Positions 27,375 through 36,868 of a stretch of 64,000 nucleotides of DNA are shown in pieces. A program made the translations under genes and the position numbers. This DNA is from an uncultured Spirochaetota bacterium (GTDB taxonomy: Bacteria > Spirochaetota > Brachyspiria > Brachyspirales > Brachyspiraceae). Under the pieces are notes generated by a model that did not search any database, was not told where the DNA came from, and was given only the letters and a program-made list of their open reading frames with translations. The DNA is taken from assembly GCA_944390575.1 (NCBI GenBank), contig CALXQJ010000002.1, forward strand, positions 472,418-536,417. Reading direction: 5' to 3'. Within the stretch, counting starts at the first letter, position 1. Every line of letters starts with the position of its first letter.

Positions 27375-29192
27375 ATGTTGAAAAATAAAATGAGATCTCG
27401 TAGTTTAGAATTAAAATTTCTTATTCCATATATTATATCTGTATTCTTTATTTGTTTTACAGTTTATATTATATATATTCCTGAGTATAAGAATAGATTT
27501 TTAAAAGCTGAGGAAGCAAATGCTGTTAAATACTCTGCATTATTAGATAATACTATTTCTACTTTATATTCTGAAATAGATATTTTTACAAGTTATATAG
27601 AAGTAGAGACTAATATGCAACAGTTATTTGTTGTATTTCAAAAGGTATTAAATAATCAAAAATCTCTTCTAAATATATATTATGGAAATGATATTCCATA
27701 TAAAGATGGTGGAATATTTATACATAGCTCTGGAGATTTTTCTCCTGATTTTGATCAAACTTCAAGACCTTGGTATAAAACAGCTATTTCAAAGCCAAAT
27801 GAGATAACTATTTCTGATCCTTATATAGATTATGTATCTGGGAATTTAGTTGTTACTTTCTCGAAGGCTATGTATGTAGATGGAAAGTTAAGAGGTGTTT
27901 TTGGAGTTGATGTAGAAGTTAATGATATAATAAATGAAATAAAAAAATCTTCTAGTTCTACTATAAATATTATAGATACTAATGGTAGATATTTAGATAT
28001 TAAAAGCAGTGATAATTTATTTAATAAAAATATAAAAGATGATTCTATAGTAGGCAAGTATTATACTGATATAGTTAAGAATAATTTATTTTCTTTTGTA
28101 GAAGGTAAAAATGGATATATTACAATAAAAGCTAATAATATACCATGGCATGTTATTTATATATTTGATAGCATTGGTCTTGTTGTATCTCTTGTTAGAC
28201 TTGCACTTATATTACTTTTGGTTTTAATAATTTTATCTGGTGTAGAGTTTGTTCTTGTTGTTTTAATTGCTAAGCCTATATCTAATACTCTTGGAAATAC
28301 TATTAAAATTATAGAATCTATGTCTGATGGTAATTTTAATACTAAATTTAATGATAAAGATTTGTCTAAGAAAGATCAATCTGGTGATGTTATGCGTGCT
28401 TTAGATGGTATGCAGTCTAAGCTTGGTGATATTATATATAATATGAAAAACAACATTAATGGTATTAATGATGCTGTTAATATTATTACAAGTGGTAGCA
28501 CTAATTTATCTGATAGAACTAACTATCAAGCGAGTGCTTTAGAGGAACTTGCTTCTTCTGTAGATTTTGTATTTTCATCTTTAAAAGATACTGCTGTAAA
28601 TACAAATAATGCAAAAAATATGAGTGAAAATGTTTCAGTTGCTACTAAAAATGGTGTTGATGCTATTAATAATGCTTCTGAAAATATGCTTAAAATATCT
28701 GATGCTAGTAGAAAAATATCGGATATTACAAAGATTATTGAATCTATTGCACTTCAAACTAATATACTTGCATTAAATGCTTCTGTTGAGGCTGCACGTG
28801 CTGGTGATCAGGGTAAAGGTTTTGCGGTTGTTGCTTCTGAGGTTAGAACTCTTGCTATTAATGTTGGTAATGCTGCTAAGGATATTTCTAATATTGCTAC
28901 TGAGACTATCGCTAAAATTGAGGATGGAACTAGTGCTGTTGAAGAATCTGCTTCTATATTAAGAAATATTGAAGTTGCTGCTAATGAAGTTGCAAATGTT
29001 CTTATAGGCATATCTAATTCTATTGTAGAAGAAGAGGATAGTTTATCTCAAATTAATACTACTGTAAATGAGCTTAATAGTATTACACAGGAAAATTCAA
29101 ATATAGCAGAAGATGGTGCTATTGCAAGTAGAAATGTATTAACTAAATCTGAAAATATTGTAAATGAAGTTTCTTACTTTAGATTTGAATAA
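27375..29192 (+). CDS. Methyl-accepting chemotaxis protein with dCache-type sensor
   Basis: 605 residues. A first membrane helix (about 20-40) is followed by a periplasmic sensor of about 230 residues of the dCache type (FDQTSRPWYKTAI, GVFGVDVEVNDI), a second helix (LVRLALILLLVLIILSG), a HAMP linker and the cytoplasmic signalling domain. The hairpin tip is IIESIALQTNILALNASVEA followed by ARAGDQGKGFAVVASEVR, which binds CheA/CheW. There is no C-terminal CheR-docking pentapeptide. GGAG at 27362-27365 supports ATG 27375 over an upstream TTG at 27351. The ligand is unknown. Confidence 0.93.
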   Translation: MLKNKMRSRSLELKFLIPYIISVFFICFTVYIIYIPEYKNRFLKAEEANAVKYSALLDNTISTLYSEIDIFTSYIEVETNMQQLFVVFQKVLNNQKSLLNIYYGNDIPYKDGGIFIHSSGDFSPDFDQTSRPWYKTAISKPNEITISDPYIDYVSGNLVVTFSKAMYVDGKLRGVFGVDVEVNDIINEIKKSSSSTINIIDTNGRYLDIKSSDNLFNKNIKDDSIVGKYYTDIVKNNLFSFVEGKNGYITIKANNIPWHVIYIFDSIGLVVSLVRLALILLLVLIILSGVEFVLVVLIAKPISNTLGNTIKIIESMSDGNFNTKFNDKDLSKKDQSGDVMRALDGMQSKLGDIIYNMKNNINGINDAVNIITSGSTNLSDRTNYQASALEELASSVDFVFSSLKDTAVNTNNAKNMSENVSVATKNGVDAINNASENMLKISDASRKISDITKIIESIALQTNILALNASVEAARAGDQGKGFAVVASEVRTLAINVGNAAKDISNIATETIAKIEDGTSAVEESASILRNIEVAANEVANVLIGISNSIVEEEDSLSQINTTVNELNSITQENSNIAEDGAIASRNVLTKSENIVNEVSYFRFE

Positions 29193-29199
29193 TTTGGGT

Positions 29200-30222
29200 T
29201 TATTCTATTTTTGATAGTAGTTTATTTGCTATAAGAGAAGAGTCTAAATTTTCTATACATATATGATTATTAGGACAGTTTTTTCTTATATAGCATCTAG
29301 CACAATTAAGATTTTTTACTCTTATAACTTCTGAATTTGTAGTTATAGGTCCAACACGAACCTCACTTGTAGGGCCAAATATGGCTATTAATGGTTTGTT
29401 AAATGCACAAGCTAAATGCATAGGAAATGAATCTACACTAAGCATTCCTTTAGACATTTTTATTAAATAAGCTAAGTGTGATAAATTGAATATTCCTGCA
29501 GAGTTTAATACATTGTCAAAATTAGATGATATTATATCACACTCTTTTTTATAATCTTCAGTAGCAGATAGTATTATTTGTATATTTGATAATTTATTAA
29601 TTTCTTTTATTATTTCTATAGTCTTATTTACCGATAAATCTTTTGTTTCCCATCTTGAAAATGGAGAGAAGACTATATATTCTTTTTTTATATCAATATT
29701 TATTTCTTTAACTCTTTGATTAAATGAGGTTTCTATATTTTTAGGTAGAAAAAAGTCTAAATCAGTACCATCATCCATACAGTTTATTAAAGGTAAAAAT
29801 GATATAAGACCATCTATGGCATTAATATCTTTATAATAATTACTTTCTACAAAAAGCCACTTGCCTTTAGCTAACTTTCTTTTAGCTCTACAACTATATA
29901 AGAAAATGATACTTCTCTCTAATCCTTGTAGATCTATAGCTATATCATACTGTTCTTTTTTTACGTCATTTATATGAGATATAAACTCTTTTATAGTTGA
30001 AAAGAATTTAGGTATAGATGAAAATATTTCTTTTTCATATTTGTATATATCAAGTACATATATTTTATTTATATATGGATTATTTTCTAATATTCCAAGA
30101 GCTTTTTTATCTGTTACAATATCTATCTGTACATTTTCTATATTTTTATATAAGGCCCTTATTACAGGTGTCATATGTAGTACATCGCCTAATGATGTTT
30201 GTTTTATAAGTAGTATTTTCAT
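29200..30222 (-). CDS. Glycosyltransferase family 9 (heptosyltransferase-like)
   Basis: 340 residues with the GT9 layout: TSLGDVLHMTPVIRAL at the N-terminus, GLERSIIFLYSCRAKRK, then VVFSPFS-like and FGPTSEVRVGP segments in the nucleotide-sugar half, and the Cys-rich NCARCYIRKNCPNNHICIENL-type ending in part. Such enzymes add heptose or a related sugar during lipooligosaccharide core synthesis at the inner membrane. It is the last gene of the scpA-murB-radical SAM-GT9 run. The donor sugar is not evident. Confidence 0.85.
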   Translation of the reverse strand: MKILLIKQTSLGDVLHMTPVIRALYKNIENVQIDIVTDKKALGILENNPYINKIYVLDIYKYEKEIFSSIPKFFSTIKEFISHINDVKKEQYDIAIDLQGLERSIIFLYSCRAKRKLAKGKWLFVESNYYKDINAIDGLISFLPLINCMDDGTDLDFFLPKNIETSFNQRVKEINIDIKKEYIVFSPFSRWETKDLSVNKTIEIIKEINKLSNIQIILSATEDYKKECDIISSNFDNVLNSAGIFNLSHLAYLIKMSKGMLSVDSFPMHLACAFNKPLIAIFGPTSEVRVGPITTNSEVIRVKNLNCARCYIRKNCPNNHICIENLDSSLIANKLLSKIE

Positions 30223-30238
30223 ATTTCAATATCTTTTA

Positions 30239-31219
30239 TTAAAATTGAAATGGCTTTTCTCTTCTAAAGTCGGGTAAATATGTATCTGAGCTTTCCATTT
30301 CTTGTGCTAAAATATTTGTAAATCCTAAGTCTATTGCATATTCTATTAAGTCTTCATATTCTTTTATATTAATTTTTCTATTTATTTTTTCGCTTTCCAT
30401 AGCTTTAAACTTTGGATTATACTGAGACATTAATGATATAGTTGTATTTAAGAAGCCTCTTTCTTTTAATTCTATGAGTATGTCATAAGAATCAGATTCA
30501 TTATTTGGTAGTATTAAATGCCTTATAATAAGTCCAGATTCGGCAATACCATTCTCATTGACAACTAAATCTCCAACTTGTTTTTTCATTATTTCTATAG
30601 TATTGATTGCTACATTAAAATAATTTTTTACTTTAGAATATTTAATAGATTTTTCATCATAAAAGTATTTTAAATCAGGTAAATATATATCTATTATACC
30701 ATCTAATGCATCTAATAATTCAGGAGTATCATATCCATTTGTATTATATACTATAGGTAAATTAAGACCATTTTCAAATGCAATTTTTAGAGCTTTTAAA
30801 ATAGGGTATATAACATGTGTTGCACTTACTAAGTTAATATTAGTAGCATTTTGTTTTTCTAAGCTTAGAAAATATTCAGAAAGCTTATTAATATCTACAA
30901 CATTCCCCATACCTTCAGAGCTTATTTGATGATTTTGACAAAATATACAACCTAAATTACAACTAGAAAAAAATACAGTTCCACTTCCATTATTTCCAAC
31001 AAGCATAGGTTCTTCACCAAAATGTAATGTATGTGATGCTACTTTTATATGATTGATATCTTCAAATATTCTACATCTACCTATCTTATTAATATTTCTA
31101 TTTACATTACATAAATGTCCACAGCAATTACAACTTTCATATAATATTTTTGCTTTTTCTATTGCTCTATCTATATATTTTAAATGTTTTTCATTATAGT
31201 TGATTTTTTCTAATATCAT
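30239..31219 (-). CDS. Radical SAM protein of the PflA-like (PflX) type
   Basis: 326 residues. The 4Fe-4S binding motif is CNLGCIFCQN (about 88-97, CxxxCxxC), the pattern used by pyruvate formate-lyase activating enzymes. Before it lies a second Cys cluster CNCCGHLC...GRC (about 35-53). The family start is HLCNVNR-like and the end SDTYLPDFRREKPFQF-like. It probably makes a glycyl or other radical using S-adenosylmethionine; the partner is unknown. Its start lies 26 bases inside murB, so the two are translationally linked. Confidence 0.82.
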   Translation of the reverse strand: MILEKINYNEKHLKYIDRAIEKAKILYESCNCCGHLCNVNRNINKIGRCRIFEDINHIKVASHTLHFGEEPMLVGNNGSGTVFFSSCNLGCIFCQNHQISSEGMGNVVDINKLSEYFLSLEKQNATNINLVSATHVIYPILKALKIAFENGLNLPIVYNTNGYDTPELLDALDGIIDIYLPDLKYFYDEKSIKYSKVKNYFNVAINTIEIMKKQVGDLVVNENGIAESGLIIRHLILPNNESDSYDILIELKERGFLNTTISLMSQYNPKFKAMESEKINRKINIKEYEDLIEYAIDLGFTNILAQEMESSDTYLPDFRREKPFQF

Positions 31220-32099
31220 TACTAATAATTCTCACTTCTGGGTGTATATTTATTTTTCTTTTATTATATACTTCTTCTTTTACTTTGTTTATTAAATTAT
31301 ATACATCTTCCCCCGTAGCATTTTTATAATTTACTATAAAGTTGGCATGATATGGTGATACAATAGCACCTCCTATTCTTAATCCTCTTAAATTAAGTTC
31401 ATCTATTACTTTTCCTGCAATCATATTAGTAGAATAATCATTTAAAAATGTACTACCAGCTGAAGGGTATTTAAATTGATGTTTAGATTTTCTATCTCTT
31501 ATATATTTTTTCATATTAGATTTTATTATTTTTTTATTTCCTTTATCTAATTGAAATAGTACATCAATTATAATATAGTCTTTTTTCATAAATATACTTT
31601 GTTTATAGTCATATTCACATTCATATACTTTTATTGTTCTATATTCTAAATTATCATCTATAATTCCAATTTTCTCTATAAACTCAGAAATAGAATGTTT
31701 ATAACATCTTGCATTCATAAATGTAGCACCACCAATAGAGCCTGGTAGTCCATACAAAAATTCTAATCCTGTAAAAGAATTTTTATAAGCATTTTTTACA
31801 ACATCAATAACATTAGCCCCAGAATATGCTCTAATTGTTTTTGTTGAGTTTTCTATTCTTGTAAAAAAACCTGTATATATAATTGATTTTTCTATTACTT
31901 TATCTAAAAACAAAATATTACTTCCACCACCTAATATCATATAATCCTTATTATTTTGTTTTAGATATTTTAAAATATTTATAAATCCATCTATATTTTC
32001 TGGTATATAAAAATCTTTTGCTATAGCTTTTATTCTAAATGTATTATACTTTTTTAGAGAAAAATTTTTTTTATGTATAACTCCATCTATATTATTCAT
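31194..32099 (-). CDS. murB: UDP-N-acetylenolpyruvoylglucosamine reductase
   Basis: 301 residues. FAD-dependent reductase that makes UDP-N-acetylmuramic acid. FAD-binding motif MILGGGSNILF near 55, GLEFLYGLPGSIGGA near 112, catalytic Ser in YPSAGSTFLN (about 216-225) and the closing Glu in HPEVRII. The short compact form lacks the long E. coli type I insert. Start overlaps the end of scpA by eight bases and its 3' end overlaps the radical SAM gene by 26 bases. Confidence 0.95.
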   Translation of the reverse strand: MNNIDGVIHKKNFSLKKYNTFRIKAIAKDFYIPENIDGFINILKYLKQNNKDYMILGGGSNILFLDKVIEKSIIYTGFFTRIENSTKTIRAYSGANVIDVVKNAYKNSFTGLEFLYGLPGSIGGATFMNARCYKHSISEFIEKIGIIDDNLEYRTIKVYECEYDYKQSIFMKKDYIIIDVLFQLDKGNKKIIKSNMKKYIRDRKSKHQFKYPSAGSTFLNDYSTNMIAGKVIDELNLRGLRIGGAIVSPYHANFIVNYKNATGEDVYNLINKVKEEVYNKRKINIHPEVRIISNDIRKNQL

Positions 32100-32880
32100 T
32101 ATTTTCCCTTTTTATAATATATATTTCTCTAAATTTAGCTTCTTGCTGTAGTAGTATAACTTTTTCTTTTACTAGTTCTAAAATAGCTAAAAAGAAAATT
32201 ACTAATTGTCTTTTTGTTATACCATCTTTAAAAAGTTCTGTAAATATAAAGTTATTATTTTCTGATAATTTTAATTTTATCATATCAATAGCATTATCTA
32301 TATGAAAATTATTCATATTTGCTATTACTGCCAATTCAGGCTCTGAAGTAAATTGAACTTTAGCAAAAGCATAAACTAAATCATAAAGACTAACATCTTT
32401 CCAAGCTACATCATTATCTTCTTCTTCTGTAGAGTTATTTTGAAAAAATTTTATTCTATCAGAATCTTTTCTTTCAAATGCATAGTCTGTCATATCTTCT
32501 AATACTTCCAATTCTTCTGCCATTAATTTATATCTTTGGAATTCTAGCATTTGTTCTATTATTTCAAATTTTAATTTATCTGTAAACTTATCATCATTCA
32601 TATCATGAGGAAGTAACATTCTTGATTTGTATAAGTGGAAGTCTGATGCTATAACAAGAAAATCTCCAGCCGAATCTAAATTAATAGTAGCTTCTCTGTA
32701 TAAATATGCTATAAACTGATCTATAATTTCTAATATAGAAACTTCATATATATTTTTCTCACTTCTTTTTAGCATATCAAAAAGTATAGATAATGGACCT
32801 TCATAATCTATTGCTTTTAGAGATACTTTAAACTCTTCTTTGATTAGAGTATTATTTGTGTTGTTATTAGCGTTTTCCAT
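32092..32880 (-). CDS. scpA: Segregation and condensation protein A
   Basis: 262 residues, the kleisin subunit that bridges the SMC dimer in chromosome condensation. FKVSLKAIDYEGPLSILFDM near the N-terminus and FLVIASDFHLYKSRMLLP near 85 are typical, and the C-terminal winged helix is present (GITKRQLVIFFLAILELVK). An acidic linker lies between them. It opens the operon with murB. scpB and smc are not in the window. Confidence 0.92.
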   Translation of the reverse strand: MENANNNTNNTLIKEEFKVSLKAIDYEGPLSILFDMLKRSEKNIYEVSILEIIDQFIAYLYREATINLDSAGDFLVIASDFHLYKSRMLLPHDMNDDKFTDKLKFEIIEQMLEFQRYKLMAEELEVLEDMTDYAFERKDSDRIKFFQNNSTEEEDNDVAWKDVSLYDLVYAFAKVQFTSEPELAVIANMNNFHIDNAIDMIKLKLSENNNFIFTELFKDGITKRQLVIFFLAILELVKEKVILLQQEAKFREIYIIKRENNE

Positions 32881-33009
32881 ATTTATACTGTAATTTTGTT
32901 CTGTATATTTAATAATATATTATTAAATATACAAAATATCAAGTTATTTATTTTTATTATATTCGGAAAATAGTTGCTTATATTATTGTTTTTTGCTAAT
33001 ATAATTGAT

Positions 33010-33996
33010 ATGATTAGTGTTATTATTCCTGTATATAATGTAGAGAAATATTTGTCTGAGTGTTTGGATAGTATAATCAATCAAACGTTTAGAGACTTAG
33101 AAATTATTTGTATTAATGATGGTTCTACTGATAATTCTATCTCTATATTAAATATTTATGCTAAAAAAGATAATCGTATTATAGTTATTGATAAAAAGAA
33201 TTCTGGTGTTTCTTCTGCACGTAATGATGGTATTAGTTTATCTAGAGGAGAGTATTTATTTTTTATAGATAGTGATGATTATATAGATTTAGATTTTTTA
33301 GAAAAGTTTTATAAAAATGCTAAGGATAATAATTCTGATTTGGTTGTATTAAGTAGTTTTTGGAGTCTTGATAAAAGAGTTTCTAATAATTTTCATTCAG
33401 CACTTCCTACTTGTTCTATGTTTATTAAGACTGATATTTTGAGAGAAAATAACAATATAAGATACCCTATAAATATACAACCTGGTGAAGATGGTATATT
33501 TTCTCATATGTTGCTAATGTATACTAAAAAAGTAAGTTTTGAGTATGATACTCATTATCATTATAGAAAACGTTTAGGGCAGGACTCTCAAAGGGCATTA
33601 AAAGAACCAAAAATACTTGTAGATGCTATAAGAAAGTGGATAGATATTTTAGATAAATTCTATATAGAAAATGATCTTTATATAAAAAAATCATTATCTT
33701 TTGCTAAGTATATAGAACAAGAAATTTTTTTAGCTTTTAGAACAAAAAATTTTACTGTAGATGATGAGACTATTATATTTTCTAATACAAAAGAGATATT
33801 AAATAAAATATCTAATTATCTTAACAAAGAAGACTATAATAATTTCTCTAAAGAATTTATTTTCTTTTTAGATGCGAATACTATAAAAGAGTATTATCAA
33901 AAAGTAAAGTATAGGTATAACTATATAAGAATAAGACTTTTATCAAAAGATATATCCATACGTTATAAAGAAAATAGGTTAAAATATTATAAATGA
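33010..33996 (+). CDS. Family 2 glycosyltransferase
   Basis: 328 residues. GT-A fold: ISVIIPVYNVEKYLSECLDS at the start, ICINDGSTDNS near 35, and the metal-binding DxD motif in YLFFIDSDDYID (about 80-91). The last third is Lys/Asn-rich and differs among such enzymes. No membrane helix, so a soluble inverting transferase probably adding a sugar to surface glycolipid or exopolysaccharide. The frame is open from 32974; ATG 33010 was chosen because family members start at this MISVIIPVYN. Confidence 0.9.
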   Translation: MISVIIPVYNVEKYLSECLDSIINQTFRDLEIICINDGSTDNSISILNIYAKKDNRIIVIDKKNSGVSSARNDGISLSRGEYLFFIDSDDYIDLDFLEKFYKNAKDNNSDLVVLSSFWSLDKRVSNNFHSALPTCSMFIKTDILRENNNIRYPINIQPGEDGIFSHMLLMYTKKVSFEYDTHYHYRKRLGQDSQRALKEPKILVDAIRKWIDILDKFYIENDLYIKKSLSFAKYIEQEIFLAFRTKNFTVDDETIIFSNTKEILNKISNYLNKEDYNNFSKEFIFFLDANTIKEYYQKVKYRYNYIRIRLLSKDISIRYKENRLKYYK

Positions 33997-34054
33997 TTTG
34001 ATAATTTCAATATTTTATTGTATTATATATAAATAATTTTTTAGGATTTTTACT

Positions 34055-35665
34055 ATTAAAAAAGTACTTATACTTTTATCATTTATACTTTTTACATTGC
34101 CACTATATTCTTTTGGTGGAAAGCCTATAACTATACAAAATGTTAAGCCTTATTATACCGCTAAAGATACTATTAAGGTTGATGTTTTTGTATATACCAA
34201 TGTAGGATCTGATACTAATTTTAATTATTTAGGTCTTGCTATTGCAGATTCTATAGCAAATCAGCTTGAGTATAATAAGTCTCTTGTATTAAAATCTAGT
34301 AATGATATAGAATTAACTCCACATGATTTTGAAAAAGTATATAATTATAAAGTTTTTCAGTTTACAAATATAACTTATACTTTTACAAACTCTACAAATA
34401 TGGATAATATGAGCTCTACAAATCAATCTACTATTGTAACAAACTATGAGTATACATATTATACTAATTGGGGCACTGTTCGTAGTAATGTAAGATATAT
34501 TAAGCCAGGAGATAAGAGATTTTTTTTAGATGAGGGAGAAGTTGTATTAGATTATAATGGTTCTAATGTTTTAGTAAAAAATACAAATGGATTTACTCAA
34601 AGTATTTCTCTTGGAGATGTTTACTATCAGTATAATGGTGAAAATATTAAAGAGTATGTATTTGAAAATGGAAATAGTGATATTTCGGTTTATGGTACTA
34701 TAGAATATAAAAGACCGAATATACATATAAATACGTATGTAGCTTATATAAAAGATAGAAAAGTACATTCTTATAGTGTAGAGATACCAGAATCTCAAAT
34801 AGATGATTATATTCCTATATACGCTTTAGAGATAGCAAATAAAATATCACTTTTAGATACTACAGGTGTTGTTGCTATTAATGTAGAGCCTAAGGAATCT
34901 TTTGTGTATATAGATGATGTTTTAATTGGTGTTGCTAATGATACTTTGTATATACCTGCACTTACTACTAATAGTCATAGATTTACAATTAAGAAGGATG
35001 ATTATGAAACTATAGATACTATGTTAGAATTTGAAAATTCTAAAGAAGATATAGTTTTAAGTTTTCAATTAAATCAAATAACAAATAAAGCTAAGGTATT
35101 AATAAATATACCAGAAGATAGCACTGTATTAATTAATGGTGTTAAAGAAGTTGCAAATCCTAATATAGATAGATATTTCGGATTTGGAAGTTATTCTATA
35201 AAAATTACAAATCAGAATTATATGGATTATTATGGAACATTTCAGGTAGATAGTACAAATAGTCAAATATTAACACCAACATTAATGGAATATAAAGAAC
35301 CAACACTTTTTGATAAAATATTTAAAAATTATGAAAGAAATACAAAAATAGGATTAGGTCTTACAATAGCATCTGGTATATTTGCTATAGGTAGTTATGT
35401 ATATGCTAATGAGGTATTTGATTCTACTTTAGTTAAATATTATGATCAATATCAAAATGATCCTAATAGACCTGCTATAGACTTAACACAATATAATACA
35501 GCGTTTAATTTATATGTATCTGGTTTAGTTCTTACAGGTATATTTGCTGTTACTACTAGTATATATTATATGCTTTGGATTAATGAAGATAATTTTAATG
35601 TTGAGAAATTATCTTTTAATTGGGATTATACAGGTGTTAATTTAATGTATTCTTATAGTTGGTAG
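34055..35665 (+). CDS. Secreted PEGA-domain protein with an apparent ATT start
   Basis: About 536 residues. From ATT 34055 the frame reads KKVLILLSFILFTLPLYSFG, a complete signal peptide, with TTAGGA at 34041-34046 nine bases before it. No ATG, GTG or TTG lies between the stop at 34034 and this point; the next start (TTG 34097) would delete the signal. An N-terminal domain of about 250 residues, which I do not recognise, is followed by PEGA-like repeats (VAINVEPKESFVYIDDVLIG, ILINIPEDSTVLINGV-like) and two late membrane helices. Probably an envelope protein. Function unknown. Confidence 0.65.
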   Translation: MKKVLILLSFILFTLPLYSFGGKPITIQNVKPYYTAKDTIKVDVFVYTNVGSDTNFNYLGLAIADSIANQLEYNKSLVLKSSNDIELTPHDFEKVYNYKVFQFTNITYTFTNSTNMDNMSSTNQSTIVTNYEYTYYTNWGTVRSNVRYIKPGDKRFFLDEGEVVLDYNGSNVLVKNTNGFTQSISLGDVYYQYNGENIKEYVFENGNSDISVYGTIEYKRPNIHINTYVAYIKDRKVHSYSVEIPESQIDDYIPIYALEIANKISLLDTTGVVAINVEPKESFVYIDDVLIGVANDTLYIPALTTNSHRFTIKKDDYETIDTMLEFENSKEDIVLSFQLNQITNKAKVLINIPEDSTVLINGVKEVANPNIDRYFGFGSYSIKITNQNYMDYYGTFQVDSTNSQILTPTLMEYKEPTLFDKIFKNYERNTKIGLGLTIASGIFAIGSYVYANEVFDSTLVKYYDQYQNDPNRPAIDLTQYNTAFNLYVSGLVLTGIFAVTTSIYYMLWINEDNFNVEKLSFNWDYTGVNLMYSYSW

Positions 35666-35669
35666 AGAT

Positions 35670-35698
35670 TTGACATAAGTTGTAATATTTAATATACT
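35670..35698 (+). promoter_or_regulatory. Promoter of adk-nusB-TPR
   Basis: TTGACA at 35670-35675, 17 bases, TATACT at 35693-35698; the start codon of adk is 41 bases further on. One of the best promoter matches in the window. Confidence 0.75.
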
Positions 35699-35738
35699 AT
35701 TATTGCTTTTTATATATTGTTATTGGAGTTTTATTTGT

Positions 35739-36299
35739 ATGCTTAATATTATTTTTATTGGACCTCCTGGTGTAGGTAAGGGTACTCAATCTGAGTTTAT
35801 TAAAAAGGATTATTCTATAGTACATATTTCTACTGGGGATATGTTTCGTGAAAATATTTCTAATAATACAGAACTTGGGAGAACTGCTAAGTCTTATATG
35901 GATAGGGGAGATTTAGTTCCTGATAGTTTAGTAATAGATATGATTATCGATAGAATTAAGAGAGATGATTGTAAAAATGGTTTTATGTTGGATGGTTTTC
36001 CAAGAACTATGGAACAAGCTAAGGAATTAGATAAAATATTAGGAGAATTAAATTTTAATATTTCTGCTGTTATTAATTTGTATGCTGATAAGGATATTGT
36101 TGTTAATAGACTTTTATGTAGAGGTCGTGATGATGATAATGAAGAGACTATAAAAACAAGAATAGAGGTTTTTGAGAAACAGAGTAAACCTATTTTAGAC
36201 TTTTATATGAATAGAGTTAATATTATAAATGTTGAGAGTGTGGGTACTCCTGAAGAAGTTTATTCTAAGATAAAAAAAGAATTAGATAAAATTAATTAA
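35739..36299 (+). CDS. adk: Adenylate kinase, short form
   Basis: 186 residues. [17 protein letters not shown] is the P-loop, [12 protein letters not shown] and [13 protein letters not shown] bind AMP, and [15 protein letters not shown] is the shortened LID. The LID lacks the 30-residue insertion and zinc cysteines of long forms. It equilibrates ATP, ADP and AMP. GGAG at 35725-35728 supports ATG 35739; the longer frame from 35703 has no support. nusB follows 14 bases later. Confidence 0.96.
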   Translation: MLNIIFIGPPGVGKGTQSEFIKKDYSIVHISTGDMFRENISNNTELGRTAKSYMDRGDLVPDSLVIDMIIDRIKRDDCKNGFMLDGFPRTMEQAKELDKILGELNFNISAVINLYADKDIVVNRLLCRGRDDDNEETIKTRIEVFEKQSKPILDFYMNRVNIINVESVGTPEEVYSKIKKELDKIN

Positions 36300-36313
36300 T
36301 TGGTCTATAGTAT

Positions 36314-36868
36314 ATGTCTGATGAAAAAAATATAAATAGTGAAGAGATTTCTAATACTCCTAAAAAAGTTATTAAAAAGAAAGTTATTGTTAGAGCTAAG
36401 AAACCTAAGTCTGATAATGATGATAAGATGTTTGATATAGATTTATCATCTTATGGTTTTAGAAGACAAGCTAGAATATATGCTGTAATGTCTTTATATT
36501 CTTTTGACTTTAATGATAGTGATGTTAATAGAGATTTTCTTGTTAATTTAGAGTATGATGAAAATAATAAAATAAATCCAACAGTACGTAATTTTGCAAA
36601 GGAACTTATAGAAGGTACTATATCTAATATAACAAGAATAGATTCATTAATAGATAAGTATTCAGAAAACTGGGATATAGAGCGAATAAAGTATGTAGAT
36701 AAATCTATACTAAGAATGTCTATATATAGCTTGATTTTTATAAAGGACATTCCGAAATCTATTGTTATAGATGAAGCCGTTGAGATTTCTAAAATATTTG
36801 GAGATAAGGATTCCTATAGATTTATTAATGGGATTTTAGATGGAATACAAGACGAAGATATACAATAA
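36314..36868 (+). CDS. nusB: Transcription antitermination factor NusB with an N-terminal extension
   Basis: 184 residues. The helical NusB core starts near 53 (FRRQARIYAVMSLYSFDF) and includes YVDKSILRMSIYSL-like and PKSIVIDEAVEISKIFGD motifs. NusB binds boxA RNA with S10 and prevents premature termination in rRNA operons. The first 50 residues are an unusual Lys-rich, low-complexity extension (PKKVIKKKVIVRAKKPK) not seen in E. coli NusB. The 3' end overlaps the TPR gene by 29 bases. Confidence 0.9.
   Translation: MSDEKNINSEEISNTPKKVIKKKVIVRAKKPKSDNDDKMFDIDLSSYGFRRQARIYAVMSLYSFDFNDSDVNRDFLVNLEYDENNKINPTVRNFAKELIEGTISNITRIDSLIDKYSENWDIERIKYVDKSILRMSIYSLIFIKDIPKSIVIDEAVEISKIFGDKDSYRFINGILDGIQDEDIQ

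Noticed and set aside
28777..29011. Leu-rich plus frame and Ala-rich minus frame
   Set aside because: Both lie in the conserved signalling hairpin of the chemoreceptor gene and are alternate-frame readings of it.
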